The notes beneath the pieces were generated by a model. It did no database searches. It saw only the letters and a program-made list of their open reading frames with translations, and was not told the DNA's origin. 64,000 nucleotides of DNA from Microvelia longipes (lineage: Eukaryota; Arthropoda; Insecta; Hemiptera; Veliidae): assembly GCA_018340805.1 (NCBI GenBank), contig JACMZG010001911.1, forward strand, positions 37,025,557-37,089,556, given 5' to 3'. A program made the translations under genes and the position numbers. How positions within the stretch are numbered: position 1 is the first letter of the stretch; each line of letters opens with the position of its first letter. Positions 46,378 through 60,925 of this stretch are shown piece by piece.

Positions 46378-46604
46378 TAATGAACAACTATCAAGCGGCT
46401 GCAGCTGCTGCAGCGGCGGCCGCGGCAGCGACTGGTTTCGGCCCGCCCGCTTCACCTCACACGCCGCGACCGGGGTTTCCTGGCGCTAATTCGCCCGGAC
46501 CTACATTAGATATGTACCCTAATAGTCAAGGAGCTCCGCCGGCCGATTCCGTAGGATATGTTCAAGCGGCCAGCCCTCAATCTTCGGCCTTCCCCACCAT
46601 CGCC
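46378..46604 (+). CDS. Rbp6: Rbp6/Musashi exon D (poly-Ala and conserved C-terminal region)
   Basis: A 227-nt exon, much more GC-rich than its surroundings, from acceptor tgaatgattacag to donor gtaagc. It enters in phase 1 (Val codon split) and leaves on a codon boundary. It reads MNNYQ, an Ala run of about 12, TGFGPPASPHTPRPGFPGAN, then SPGPTLDMYPNSQG, and VGYVQAASPQSSAFPTIA. Vertebrate MSI2 has the parallel order Ala-rich, GGFPGANSPGPVADLY, YISAASPQ, so this is a firm family match. The frame stays open after the donor to a TAA at 46683-46685 (tail VSRAPITYNPVSTKK and on), so intron retention would give a different C-terminus. An alternative donor gtcagt further in would also keep phase 0. 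An earlier acceptor at 46347 is ruled out by an in-frame stop. Confidence 0.92.
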
Positions 46605-49202
46605 GTAAGCAGGGCGCCCATCACTTACAACCCTGTCAGTACCAAGAAAATTTGGGCTGACATAATACTAGTCGAGACAAAATAAGCTTTTAGTTACTGG
46701 ACAAATGAGTTTTGAATCGAATATATAATATGAATATCGACTAAGTTGAATTCCAGTTCCACTTTATTCGATTTGGGTAAAATGGTTCGCGTTACCTAAA
46801 AAGATGTTCGATGTAAGATTTATAAAACACAAAGGAATGGACTGGAAGCAATATTTTGTCTCCGACTAATTTATTTAAATTTTCAATGCAGAGTACAAAT
46901 GTTTTTCAAGCACTATTAGAATTCACTCACTTTGCACCGCTAGTAACTTTCCTTTTTTCTTTTACCTTTAAAATACTTAAACCTAAGGGTAATTTCACTG
47001 TCAATTTCTTGTTATTATGAAAGGGCATTCAAAGGTTGATGGATCTAAATGTTAGTTTTCCTTTTTGTTTTTCATTGAGATTTCCACCCCTTTTCAATTG
47101 TTTGCATTATTTATCTGTTTCTATGTACATAACAAATTTAGTCTATTATTATTCACCATAGATTGAATGAAGTACTCCTAATTACCTTATTTTACTCAAA
47201 GAAGTTAATCTTGTTAAACATATTTTTTCGTTGTGTTTATTTTGTTTAGTCCCACTAAAAAATCATAATTTAAATTAACAATTATCAAAAGAAACTTTTC
47301 ACAAAAATTATAACCTCCGATTAAACATTTTTATAGTTTAACATTTTTTAATTAAAATCAATTGCCTAAAAAATATAAAAAGAAATATTTTTTAACCTTG
47401 CTTAAGCTAACTAAAACCTTGTAGCTTTTTTCTTTACTTTGTTTAAACTTAGAGCAATATTTAATAATCCTTGAATTAGCTTATTAATATGTTAGTGTTT
47501 AGGAGATGTGGACCATAATGCCAGTTGCGGGCTTTGTTTGCCATGTATAGACTATCTGGTTTTAGCCTAGGGCATTAATCACAATATCTTAGGGTCCAAC
47601 GTCCTTTTTAAGTTTAAAAATTTTAAAAAAGTCAGCGTTTTTTATTTCTATATATAGGTGCTTTTTGTCTCAAAGAAGTGTTGCTAAAAGGGTTTGTTTT
47701 TTTACATAACTAATTATTCTCAGTGGCACTTTGGCTCATGGCAAATCAATATTCAAATCTAATATAAGTATAGGTTGGAAGAGGACTTAATAATTAAGTG
47801 TATTATATTTAGTTAGTTTCAGAATTGTTGTTAGTGTACAATATTGAAATCATAAATTAATATTTGTTCGACTTAAGCTCAGTACAACAAACAAAATATT
47901 TAATTTAGTTTGTTAGATCTAGACTATTGAAATGAACGAACCCATCTTTCTGATGATTTGAAAATGCGTTTAAGGTAGCTTTGGAATTTTGATACTTTAC
48001 GATTTGGTTGATTTTAATACTTACTTTTTACTATTGCACCAATTGCAACATGGACGGGTGTTTATAGGTGATTCATATTAAATATTAGCTCCATAATGAT
48101 ATTAATACATCTATAATTGGTGCTTGTGTTTGCGTTGACGTCATTTGATTTAATAATCAATTTTTAAAGATTGTTTAACTGTGGTCTTCTGTTTCTTTTG
48201 TAGAAACTTCAATTTGTCTCGCTTATGAATGAAAGGCCAGAAATGCCTCAACTCGTGGCCTACTTTCTTTCTGGTTAGCTACCACCTTTTCTCCTTAATA
48301 ATCCATCTGTAAACCTATAGATGTAAAACATACCTATAGATTAAATAATAAAGCCTCATTAAACCTTCATGGTGAAAATCTATCCCCTAAAAACAAAAAG
48401 TGTTGCTGTGTTATTGTATTCTCTTTTACTGCTAGACTGAGAGACATTTTTAAACATGTGCTGCATTGTATTCTTACTTATTTGTTGTAGCTGATTCTAC
48501 TGTTTCTCTTTATATTTCCCCCTTTTCATGGTAATTTTGTTAAGAAAATCTATTACTTGCTTATGACATGTCATTATATTTCTTGTCCCTTCAAAGCCTG
48601 TTACCTTTAAAGTTGTGCAATCTGAGAATAAATTAAAAGATGCAGGCCTAAAAATTGTATATTAATCATTCTTTTTCTATGCTGTTGATTCTGCTTAATA
48701 ACAATCAATATATTATTATAAATCAATGCACATTAAATTTCGTCTAATGCTGTTAGTAAAATATAGTGAACGAAACAAGCTATAAGAAACAGTAAGTCTA
48801 ATTAAACACTAAGGTTAACTGTGTTAAAAAGTCTTTTATTTGTTTATTCCAATCAAAACAATTTATTATTCCCATGATGTGTCTTTTGAGGTGTTTGAAA
48901 ATAAAAAAAAAATCATTATTTTTATACAAGTAATATTAGTGACCCATAAATATTTATTATGAATGCTCCATATTTATTTTCCACGTACAATCTTTGTAAA
49001 TAGCATAATATTTTAGAAATAAACTACTGGTTATTTTTTTTTAAATTCGTCATAGAATAATAAAGTAGTAATAATTTGTACCCTGCATTCAATTTTAATA
49101 GTTTTTTTTTTATTTACATTAGTAATTTTTATGAATTTTTATATTTAGTTTTAAATATTAGTTAATAATAAAATAATATATTTTAAATATAATTTGTTTC
49201 AG
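46605..49202 (+). other. Rbp6 intron D-E
   Basis: A 2.6-kb intron. Nothing is recognised apart from the read-through tail in its first 81 nt. Confidence 0.7.
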
Positions 49203-49244
49203 GGACCATTGATACCAGCTGCTTTTACTAATGGTTACCATTGA
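49203..49244 (+). CDS. Rbp6: Rbp6/Musashi last coding exon E
   Basis: After acceptor aatttgtttcag the frame is entered in phase 0 and reads GPLIPAAFTNGYH followed by TGA at 49242-49244. Vertebrate Musashi proteins end GPLIATAFTNGYH, so this is a nearly exact match to the conserved Musashi C-terminus and fixes the end of the gene. Exons A to E together give 590 coding nt (196 residues plus stop when the first split codon is counted), in frame throughout. The exon is very short before the 3' UTR, so a purely ab initio gene finder could miss it. Confidence 0.93.
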   Translation, partial: GPLIPAAFTNGYH

Positions 49245-49534
49245 ACCATGGCGTAACCATAAATCAACTTCTAGACTCAACTCATAGCACATAACACGTA
49301 TTTATAAAAAAAATTAAAAAATTAAAAAAAAATATATGCATTAAAACCTAATGGCAAATTTATACAATACTTATATATATTTTTAAATTGAGAGTATATT
49401 GTTTAATGTATAATACTTGAGTAACTTTGCCAGCAGGTTTTTGCAAACCCTACTTATTATAATTAAGGTACTTGTTTATAATAAGAGTTATATATATTAT
49501 AAATAAAAATAAAACATTTGTATGTGTGTTGGGG
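49245..49534 (+). other. Rbp6: Proximal 3' UTR of Rbp6
   Basis: AT-rich sequence following the stop, ending at the first plausible poly(A) site. Distal sites are likely also used, because AATAAA recurs many times further down. Confidence 0.5.
49502..49534 (+). terminator. Candidate proximal polyadenylation site
   Basis: Two AATAAA hexamers (49502-49507, 49508-49513) are followed at once by a GT-rich element, tgtatgtgtgttgggg, at 49519-49534. This is the usual arrangement of signal and downstream element, though the gap between them is shorter than typical. Confidence 0.45.
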
Positions 49535-52500
49535 TAAACAATGTTTATGGATAAATGGCCTCGCCTAAATTTTTCTGATTCTATGGCCTCTCATCCCCCT
49601 CCTTCTCTCCCTTTATATTATTTTTTAGTTATTTAAGATTTTAAAACAATAAGAAATATGATAAATTAATTATATATGTATACAAAAAATATTACACACT
49701 TCATATACATATATATATTATACATATGAATATATTATTAAAACACGAAAAATATACATTTAAACTAAAAAAGTATACATCTATAAATATGATAAATAAA
49801 TTTAATAATAATAATTAATCAAATTGAATTCTGCCACGTAACAATGCAGTTGGTTAAATGTTTGAAAAAAAAATTAAAATATATATATATTTCACAAAAT
49901 GTTGATTTAATATAAAATTGTGTATATAATTAAATAATGTAACCCGGTATTAATAATAAACAAATATTGATTAATGAATACATATTCTTTTATATGCACA
50001 CTAAAAGCAAATTGTTTTATTTTTATTAAATAAAATAAAACATACTATGTTAACGTATAATACAAGTTGTGTGTATACTTACTTAAAAAGAAGTATTATA
50101 AATGAACGAGGAAAAATACTTTGTGAATTTGTAGCCTTCACCTATATCTGTACAATGCATTCTTAAATATTTAAGGTTTTTTAACAAAAATGAAATTGTT
50201 TAATTAAAAAATGTGTTAGTTGAAAACATTCATACTTGATGACCTTTGGCTGTTCCCTTTCTTTTTCCTCCTCTATTTTCTTTGCATTAAAATAGTCTAT
50301 TAATCTAATTAAATTGATTTAACATCATTTTTTATTATTTGCTTGTTCTTAATAACTTAATTAATTCTTCATTATATCACACGATTATTGGATCTTTGTA
50401 CCACTTGTACAATATTTATTTTATTATTGGAAGCATCATGATTTCAGAGTTGATTTTCCTTGAATAAAAAATTACTTAAATTTTGTTTTATTATTTTATC
50501 ATATGTTTATTTATATATTTTGGAGGAATAAAAAATAAAATAATTATAATATAACAAATGATTCGACTAACACTAAGCTCACAATTTTTTAATAAATTAA
50601 AAAAAATATTTTTCATCATTAAATAAAATTATAATAATTACATTATATTTTTAAATAAAAATTAAAAAATAAGTCTGTATATATTTAAAATGCGATAATC
50701 GATTAACGAAAAAAATTGTGACCCATGTTATGCCAGCTTTTTTGATTTTTATTATTGATTTAAATTAAATGGTGAGAAACTATCATTTACATACTGTGTT
50801 CTATCCATGTTTTTATGTTAAAGTTAATCTTAACTAATTAAATAAGGGACTTTAATTTGATAATTATTTTAAAATAATAAAATAAATAAAAATAATAGTT
50901 GTTATTTAAAGTTATAGTATAATAAATTGTTGACCATTTGTTTTTTATTATTTAATTTTTTTTAATTGTTTTTTTATCTTTATACTTTTTTTAAAAAAAA
51001 ATATTAACTATTAATTAGTTCTTAAAGTAATAAAATATATCTCTGAGTTCTTACTTTATTATTTTTATTTTATCTTATAAATATTATCCTATAAATTTTA
51101 ATATTTTTCTTGTATTCATCAAAAATATAACTTCATTTAGTTCCTGTGTCAAAGAAATGAATAAATTATATATATTCCTCCCTGCCCCCCATTGTGGGCA
51201 ATCCATTGTAATAGAAAATCGATGTGACACCCACTCTCATTAAGTATTATTTTTTATTGCCTGCAGAACACATCAATAAAAAAATAAGATAAAAAAATGT
51301 ATTTCTCTTGTTTAAGTTTACATGCACTATTAATATTTTGTATGCAACTTAGCATGATATCAATCATCCATATTCTATTAGAAATAATTTTGATAATATT
51401 TTCAGATTTTTTGTTTGTTATTATTATTTCTTAATAGTTGTTAGAGGTGTTCTATGGGTTCCTAAATATTTATGTTTAAAAACACTTTAAGTCGGGCTAA
51501 TTAATTTCTTTGCTTTTTATCTATAGGGTGCCTCAATTCCAAAGTTAAAATCTTCTTTTGAAACCATCCTTAAGGCTATATTAGTTTTCTTTAGAAAGAC
51601 TGACCAAAAAGTAGAAAAAATTAGCACATAAACAATCCGTTGTTAATTAAATTAATATCTGTGAAGTTAGTTTTTATTAAAACTATAAATTAATAAATTA
51701 TGACAACAGAGCAAATGGATTTTAACATTCTATAAATATTTGTAGAAACTTATTGTGGGAAAGAAAATAAAACTGTATTTATCACACAAAATAAAGCGTG
51801 AACATATTTAACATTTTTTAACTCCTGGTCAGCCTCATGTAGAATTTGTTTATTTCAATCGTAATTTAGTAATTGCGGTTCTGTTATAATTACTTATATT
51901 TAGAATTGAGATTGTTTACATTTGAAATGTACTTTTATTTGATAATAATATAAATTTACCTGACTGCAGTGCATGAAATTGTATTGAATGTTCTTCCAGT
52001 AAGTGTGAAGTAAACAAAAAAAAATTAAATAGTTAAAAAAAATAAGAAACTAATGTGATTGTTAGTCGTTCAGATTGTAGAATATAATTAGGATCATTAT
52101 TATCTTTATAAATAATTATTTATTTTAACTGTTATTTATTTTTGATTAGTTTGTCTTTCTTCTTGAGCTTTGTTTTTTAAAATTGCATGTCATAAATCAT
52201 TAAAAGAATAAATCAATAAAGTTTTTCATTAAATTAAATTTGAATGCTACCTTTAAAAATATATCAGTTCTCCAAATAAAAAAAAAATCTTAAATCACAC
52301 AGTTTGATTTATGAATTTTTCAAATAAATTAATAAGGAACTTGAACATTATCATTTTAAAAATATATCTACAAAAATTATTATGACTTCTTATTTTATTT
52401 ATTAAAATTTATTTCTTCTATTTTTTGTATTTTCAAATTTACAGGGTATTTTTGTATTAAATTTAATCAAACGATTATTGTTAACGTTGCTATGATTTTT

Positions 52501-55500
52501 TTGAGTTTAAACTATTTTTTTTTTATTACCTTATTTTACATTGTTTTATTAATTTTTTATACTTTATAAAATTGAAATAAATCAATATTTATGTAAATTA
52601 ATGATAATTTTCGTATGATAATGGACCAACAAATATCGATTTATTATAAAAAAAAAATATTTATTGAGGTATTGCCATTAAAGTTGGGGTAAGTTTTCAT
52701 AAAGCATAATATAAATTCAAAGATATAATTCAATTAATTACCTTAATTAATATTGAGGTTGATAATTGAGCTAGAAAAAAAACTTATTTCTTTTTGCTAA
52801 AAGTAACTTGTGATGGAAAGATGTTTGCTTCAAGTTTTGGATAAAATGTTTATTTAAAACAACAAGCTCTTCTAGAGAGCAATATGTTTTGGATAGAAAA
52901 CTCCAATCATGCAAATAGTTGCTATATATTTACATTTCATATTATTTTATTAAATTTATGATTCTATTATTATTACATATTTTTTATTTCTATTTTATTG
53001 TGAATGCAAATAATATCTAGTATGTTATGCTAGAAACGCTTAGTGTATAATTGAAATAAAAAATAACAAAATTAATAGAAACTTTTATATTCTCTCTCCT
53101 TAGGAAAGAATCATGAATATTTATTTTAAATAAAATCCTAATGAAATTTACTGTAAATAAAATTAATTATGTGACTTATTAATTGTATTTTTTACACAAA
53201 AATAAATCAAAATAAAAACAGAAGTTAATTTATGATTGGTAAATTAAAAATAGGGCGTTAATTATCTTATAAATTTAAATTTTTGTTTGTATGGCATTGT
53301 TTTCTTTTTTCTTCATTATTTTTATTAGTTTAAATCGAAATCGAATTGTGTAAATAATATAGACAACATGATAAATTAAATTTTGTATTTACAATAAAAA
53401 GTAAAAACAGTGACGTACTTATATTATCATTTGACAGTCCCAATTAACAATATTTGTTCTGTTTTCTATTGTCTGACGTTGCTGATTTATTTTTTAACAT
53501 TTCAACTAAATAGCTATGAAATACAAAATTCCAAAAAGGTAAAAGAGTGAATCTAGAGTGCTTCTGTAATTGTTATTACATGTCATTGTTAGTCTATTAC
53601 ACTTGGAGATATTGATACTTCAGTTAAAATAGTAGACAGGTATATTAAGTCCTCTCTTCCTATTACAAACCTACAAAATTGCTTAAATTAAACATATTAT
53701 TTGCTTAAATTATTTAATTTTAATCATACAGTGAATATAAGGTACTTAATAATTTACTTTTACTTCTTTGAAATCCCTTTTTAATGCCTCTCTCCTTAAT
53801 AACAAATATGAATTAATAGATAGAGCTAAATATATTGATCAAAATAAATAAATAATTCTTTATGTTAGTACTGCATTTAAAGAGAAAAAAATCAGCAATG
53901 TTATAAATGATGTTGGAAAACAGAGTTTTATTGTTTTCTGTACTCGTTAAAATTAACTGTTTAAGTTATAATTAAAAAAATAATGGTACCATTTTATATT
54001 ATGTGATGCTCCGTAAGCTAAACCCCTACCACTTCCCTCTATCCCTAGCTCTTCTCCCTGATACACTTTCCTTTCTCTATCTTATGACCCCCTTGTTGTT
54101 AACTATAACTTTTCAAATTTTTAATATTAAGGAGAAAAAACTCTCAAGAACAAAAAGCAATATTTAAATGTAAATTTAGGTTTATGATTATATAAAAATA
54201 TATATAATTAATAAATTAATTTAAGTTAAAAAAAAAATAAATAAAAAAAACAGTTGCTAATATATTTATCTCAATAAACAAGCTTGTATGAATTTTTCAA
54301 AGAATAATCAAATAAATAAATGAAAATAAGGAAAACTGTATAAAATTTACTGAATAAATTATATTTAATGTATTTTGATACCAATGGGAATAAATAAATA
54401 ATATGTATGTAAGAATAATAATATAATATTCATAACCATACAATTATTTGTCCACTCAATAACAACAACAATCTTATTCCAAGTTTAATTATTATTTATT
54501 TAAATATTATTTTAGCTAATTATTTTGTGTTTACTTATAAATAAATACAGTTTTTTTTATATATTGCAATACAAAGATTGATACATTTTTTATACTCTAA
54601 GAGTCTTTGAGATCAAACCTCTTCTGTAATAGTCTGCTATTGAGATTGCAATTCTAATTTGCAATACTTTAGATTCAAATCAATGATCCCAAATACAAAA
54701 ACTTTAGAATTAGAGTGTGTAATATGTATCAGTCGATTATACTAGAATTCAAAAAGTTTTCAGAGCACAAATTAATTTAATTTGATTAATTTATAAGTAG
54801 TGTATACTTATAATCAAGGATTTTAATATGGATAAACTAATTGTAAATATAATATTTTGTAAAGTTGCTACTTACTTTAATTATTCTTGTTAATCTTCTC
54901 CGAAAATCAGAACAAAAATACTTTTGAGATCATATTTAATTCAATTGAAAGGATTTAAGCAGATTCCTTGGGCCTGTAAAAAACTAAAATGTATGCATAT
55001 TTTGTTGTTTTATATTTGGCATGACGCTTAAAATAAAAATTATATTAAAACATTTAGAATAATCTTGTTAGCCTGTTCTATATTGTGTAGACCATATTTG
55101 ATATTCATCAACATAATTCGTTTTATTTAGCATTGTCACCATAAAAAATTAAATTGTACTCTTAAAGCCAAATGTTTTCTTTGTGCTAAAAAATTTTGAG
55201 TTTTTGTTCAAATATTTTTTACTTTTTAATTTCGATTTTTAATTGTTCTTATTAATTTACTTAAAAAATAAGAGAAAAATTCCTTTTTGTTATTGTTAAA
55301 TCCGAATAAAGTTTAATTCAATTGAAAGGATTTGAAGGAGATATAATTGGTTATGTTAATGAGTATTAATTATTAACATTGACTTTATTTTAATGCTATG
55401 TCAATAGGACAATTGCTTTAAATAATCTTCACAGGCCAATTATTTTTATTCCCTGCCTAATTATTATCTTAAACTTAAATCAAATTATTTGATCTCACAT

Positions 55501-58500
55501 TTTTTCTGTTAATTATGGTGGCTTATATAATCAAATATTAGCGATAAAAAGCCAACTTTTAAAATAAATGAGAAATAAAAAAAATGTTATTAATAATAAA
55601 TAAATAAATAATAATATAAACATATATTTTTCATATCTGAACAATATTTATACGAAAAAAGCTATGACATAACTGACTTTTTGTATTTGAATATTATAAA
55701 TTTATAACATTAATAAAAAATAATTAATTAAATATTTTAATTATTATTTTTTAATTTTTTATTTGAGGCTACAGAAAATTTTATGAAATAGAATAAAAGA
55801 ATAAAAAAATCTTATTTTATAATTTTAGGTAATAAAAATTGTAAATTTGTTTAAAATAGTTTCTTTTTTAATAAAAATAAATTAAAAATAGTATTTTTTA
55901 CAAAAATAATGAAAATATAAATGTTAAAAAAATTAGGTTGTAATGTTTTTTGTAATACAGCTGATTCTATAGAAATGATTAATGTTGAGTCAAATGTCTA
56001 GATCATGTAGTGTTATTAGATAAAAACTAAATTAACAAAAAGACGATGATTGTGATACTGAAAATTTAATGTAAACCGCGAGGGAATCATCTGTCCAAAT
56101 TTATTTTTATTTTTGTGTTTTCATTATTAGAATAATACAGGGTGAGTTGAAAAGAATTGTGAGGTTCTAAGGTATTTTCATTAGCTGAGATAACCAACTT
56201 CTTAAAAATTAACTGTGATATGAGTCAGTTTGTGTTAGAAAAGTACTGAACATACTTCAGATTACTGTATCTCTTTAACAGCTCATTATTAGAAGATACC
56301 TTGTATGATAGTTCTGGGGACTCATTAGCTCGTTCTTTTTAAGTCTGAAGAAATAATGTCTTGAAAATAACATACCTTCCATCTCAAAAGGATTAAATGA
56401 ACTAAATTTCAATTTGGCAGCAATATCAAAATTACTATCTTTAAATCTAAGTAATCAAAGTTTCACTTGATTTTAAAAAAACAGTCATCTGCTTAAATAA
56501 TAATTGAAATAATTCTTTCATGGAACCAATGTTACTAATTTTATGGGGTTCATTCATAAACTTACTTTGTAATACAGTATATATAATATATCAATCTATT
56601 TATCTTATAAGATATTTTGCCGATTGCTAGTGATAAATCTAGTGTTGTTTAAGGCAAACCAGCCTCTTGTTTCTTTTGCAATGACTGACCACCCTGTGTT
56701 ATTTTATTCACTCCCATCATAAAATATTTTATTTAAACTATTTTACAGCTTTATTCATTTTAGATAAAATTACATATCACTGGAAGCTAATTATTTTATG
56801 ATTTTTTATTACTAATTAAACCCCTCTAACTATTTTTTTCATTTTACTTTTAGTTAGATTTAAATCTAATTCCAAATGTGTTCTTATATGAAAATTTTAA
56901 ATCATACTAGAATCAGATTAAAATTTTAAATTATAACATAAAAAAAAATTGTGGTCTATTACACTGTAGTTTAGCAAAGAATTAAAAATAAATAAATAAA
57001 CGCCACAGGCTTAAGTGCTACTACCTCTTACGAGGGTTCTGACAATATAATTGTATTAAAAATTACTTTAAAAATAAATAAAGCAAATTATATATTCATA
57101 ATTTAATTTTTATTTAATTCCTTTTTTGCCTTACAAAAATTGGAATATATATTGGCCTTACACGATTTTCATATGTTTTATTTGTTTTTTTAATTTACTA
57201 TTTACTTCTTTGTTGTTGTTCTATTAACTACTTAGACGATAAAATTTGATTTTAATTAAATTAAGTTGTAGTTTTAAACTAAGCTGAGACTATTTGTTGG
57301 ATTATAGGTTAAATTTCTTTCAAATTATGTATGAAACAATTACATTTGCACATCAATAAAGTATTGACCTTATTTAAAAGTGACTTAACTACATTCAAAA
57401 GTATAAAATGTTATAACATCAAAGAATATTAACGATGTAACTGTGGCTTTTGCAATCATGTTTGGTTAAAATTGTATTTATTAGTCACTTTGAACTATAG
57501 TAATTAAGTCGGAGCTTTATGATTTGTGTGGGAGAAAGAATTCTATTGGCCCTCCAAACTAAATCTATGATGCTGGACCAAAATAATTGTTTATAGAATT
57601 TTTTCCTAACATGATTTTTGTACCTTTGATAAAGCCAGAACTTGATTAGTTATTTCTTAATTGAGGTATTTTCACCTTGAACAAAACCTTATAAAGGGCC
57701 TCTCTAGCTAATAAAGTTGGTAATATTTAGGTGTAGGTACAGTTTTCATTTTGTCTTGAAAATTCATCAAATTAAGAATAATTGACCCCAATATGTTTTA
57801 AGAGAAAAATATTTTGCGGCGCTTTGCTGTACTTTTTCTACATGTAGGTTATACAAATTATTTTCTTTTAAGAATTAAGTTTTCCTTTTAATATTATTAC
57901 ATTATATTATTTTATGTATGATTTTTCTTTTTATATAAACATTGTTATCCAATATGGAATTTAAATCATAAGATGATCATATAAGTAAAAATTCATAAAT
58001 AAAAATTAATAAGAAATAATTTATAATATTAATATTTAATGATTATAACGTTTAAAAAAGTATAATATAATATTTACATTTTTGTTATTTTATGTATCTG
58101 TTCTTTTATTTTATTTATAACACAGACAGCTGAGAAAAAAAATGAACAATCATATTAAGTATCGCATAATAAGTTAATGATTCTAAGAAATCAAATGCTA
58201 CCTTAAAGACGATATGTGGGATTTTTCATAATTTTCTGATGGGCTCATAAAAAGGTTGAACACTACATGATGACTATTTAGCATATGCCTTAGAGCATTG
58301 TGCGCAAAAGATTATTTCTGTGATTTCACCACTCTAACTTAATGTGTATACATTTTTTACGCAGTTTACAAGCAATCAATTTCTTTAAAATGTAAAAATT
58401 GTGATTAAATGGTTAAAGGTGGAAACTACCTCTCATCTCTGACATCTGTAGTTAGAGGGAGTATCCTCCAACTTAAACTGTCTCTCAAAATTTCCTTTTA

Positions 58501-59900
58501 CAGAAAAATTGATAGCTTGTAAACTGTGCAGGAAATGTATGTATATGTAAATTTGTATTATGGATGCAACAGTGAAACAAAAAAAGTCTAACCTGTATAA
58601 TGCTCAGGAGGATTATTTTAAATACTGTAGTTCATACTGTAGTTAAACCTTTTTGTGTCTATTTTAGAAATTTATAAAATAATCCATTTATATATTAAAT
58701 GTTATCTTTATATTGCTTAAACATTAATTAGTAAAATTCCTTCATATGTATTTTGGTGTGAAGGCACTAATGAACTGAGGCTTATATCTTTCTTTGGAAG
58801 TAGATGGCTACTTCAAAACATTTTAAAGTGGCCATAAAATGACTTCTTAAAACTCATCAATGTCATCCTAAACATACTTCCAAATGTGCTTGTTCTCCCC
58901 TATGTTTGAAGAATGATGTTTCCTGATAGAAGAATGATTCTGTTTCTCGAAACAATAAATGAATATCTGTCCACTCATTATCAAACATTTATGAATCAAA
59001 AAATAATCTCAGAGTCCTGCAATTTTCAAACCAAAATTTTAATAACTAGTTAACCCAATAATACAGTCCGATTTAATGATTTAATAATGTATGAAAGTAA
59101 CATTTAGTATTAATTAATTTAAATTGTATCTAAAAACAGTCCAGTTTTTTAATCTTAATGGCCTTATATTACAATGTAAAACAATTTAATTTATTGAATT
59201 TGTTTATTTGGATTTTTTCTTTCACAATATAATAAAATTAATTATTAACTTAAAAAGCAATAAAATTTAACTTTTTGTATTATGAAATTAAATAATAATA
59301 TTAAGGCATAATTTGTACAAAACTTAAGTTTATTTCTATTTGTCTATGCCTCTAAATTGGATGATAATATAATATAAGTATAAAAGTTATACCTTATTAA
59401 TACATAATAATATTTACACGCACACTCCACTGCTATGATTATTTAAAGGAAAATAAAAATTATAATAAAGTATAATGATGAAAAGATTTAATACATTAAA
59501 TTGCGTACTTTTACCTCAGCTTTGTTCTTCATAAAAATTATATTATTACTTTTTTATTTATTTTTGTTTTCCTATTTTCATTGGAATGGGAATTTTCTAT
59601 TTTTTATAATTTCTTATTTTATAATGTACAGACATTTAATGAAATTAAATAAAGAATTATATATATATAAATAAATATATAAAATAAAAATAAATGAACT
59701 AATGAATTTTGTAAATATATTATTATATACATTAATATATTATTGATTATTATATATAAATAAAAATGTCTATATATATAAAAGCATTATAATGAAAAAA
59801 AATTGATCGAAAAAAGAACTAAAAGAAATATTGGTCACACTGTGCCGTATATGTGAATTGAAAATAAAAAATCAAAAACCAAAAAAATATTAAAAACAAA
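49535..59900 (+). other. AT-rich DNA, possible distal 3' UTR, no gene seen
   Basis: Ten kilobases with few open frames and no recognisable gene, RNA or complete transposon. Many AATAAA hexamers are chance expectations at this base composition. Long Musashi-family 3' UTRs are known, so part of it may be transcribed. Confidence 0.5.
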
Positions 59901-60129
59901 AAAATTGTTCAAAAATTTGTTATTTCATTTTTTAATCAAATTTTCCTTAACCTATCTTCCCATCAATGTGCTGAGCAAGTTTATCTGCAAATACTACTAC
60001 AGCTCCATTATAAAAATAAAAAATTGGATTTTTATATATTTTATATGGGTAACATATTTTTTTTCTTCATTTAACCTTCAAAATATAATTCTAAAGTACC
60101 ATAAGTGGATAAGGAGATCTAATTATTCC

Positions 60130-60168
60130 CAGTAGACTCAGTAGAAATATCTTTGCTTGAGTCTACTG
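60130..60168. repeat. Perfect hairpin, 11-bp arms
   Basis: CAGTAGACTCA and TGAGTCTACTG flank a 17-nt loop. Confidence 0.85.
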
Positions 60169-60484
60169 TAATATTACAAGGTATATGTATGGGTTAAAGA
60201 GTTGAAATGCAAAACTGCTCTAAAATCCAATAACAGTAGTCAATTAATTGTTTATGACATATAAGAAAATCGTACAACTAATTTTTAAGTATTTATGATT
60301 TAATTTATCAATAACTTTAACTCTATAACTTTTCAAAACTGTCATAATATATTTTACTTCATTTAGAATATCAGATTCCAACGTTCGACATAATCAAATC
60401 AAGGATACATTCTACTTCTTCTTTATTGGGAAGGTTCTCTTCGAAGGTTTTTCGACAAGCTAACTTTTTAGTTCACATATTCAT

Positions 60485-60790
60485 TTAAGATGGAGTAAGA
60501 CCTGATATTAGAAATAGAAATATTATCTTTATGGAATCTCCTAATGAAGACAAATGCCTTGGAGAGGTTCTTAGGCTTTGCATAGGGGCTAAACTAAAGA
60601 GATTCGGCACAATTATTACCATTTTTAGTTCACTTGGTACCTCATCATTCATAGTCCCAATGATCTTGGTCGCCCAAATGTTAGTACACTGAACAGTTTT
60701 TAATTGTTTTAACCCATAATATAGCACAATATTAGCTGAAGATGCCTCTAGTTTTGCATTTAGAGTTATGCTGTTAAAAACGTCATACAC
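60485..60790 (-). CDS. Unrecognised 101-codon ORF
   Basis: ATG at 60790 opens a frame unusually long for DNA this AT-rich, with mixed composition (WATKIIGTMNDEVPSELK, SLRTSPRHLSSLGDS). The opposite strand is also open across most of it. I recognise no family. No promoter, splice partner or neighbour supports it. It may be a decayed transposon fragment read on either strand. Confidence 0.2.
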   Translation of the reverse strand: MYDVFNSITLNAKLEASSANIVLYYGLKQLKTVQCTNIWATKIIGTMNDEVPSELKMVIIVPNLFSLAPMQSLRTSPRHLSSLGDSIKIIFLFLISGLTPS

Positions 60791-60830
60791 ATTTCGACAA
60801 TTTATTAATTATATTTTAGTGTTTCATTAA

Positions 60831-60832
<2 letters not shown>

Positions 60833-60919
<87 letters not shown>

Positions 60920-60925
60920 ATATAA
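60833..60925. repeat. (AT)n/(GT)n microsatellite
   Basis: Alternating AT with one AATA break, followed by a short (TG)n run. Confidence 0.95.
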
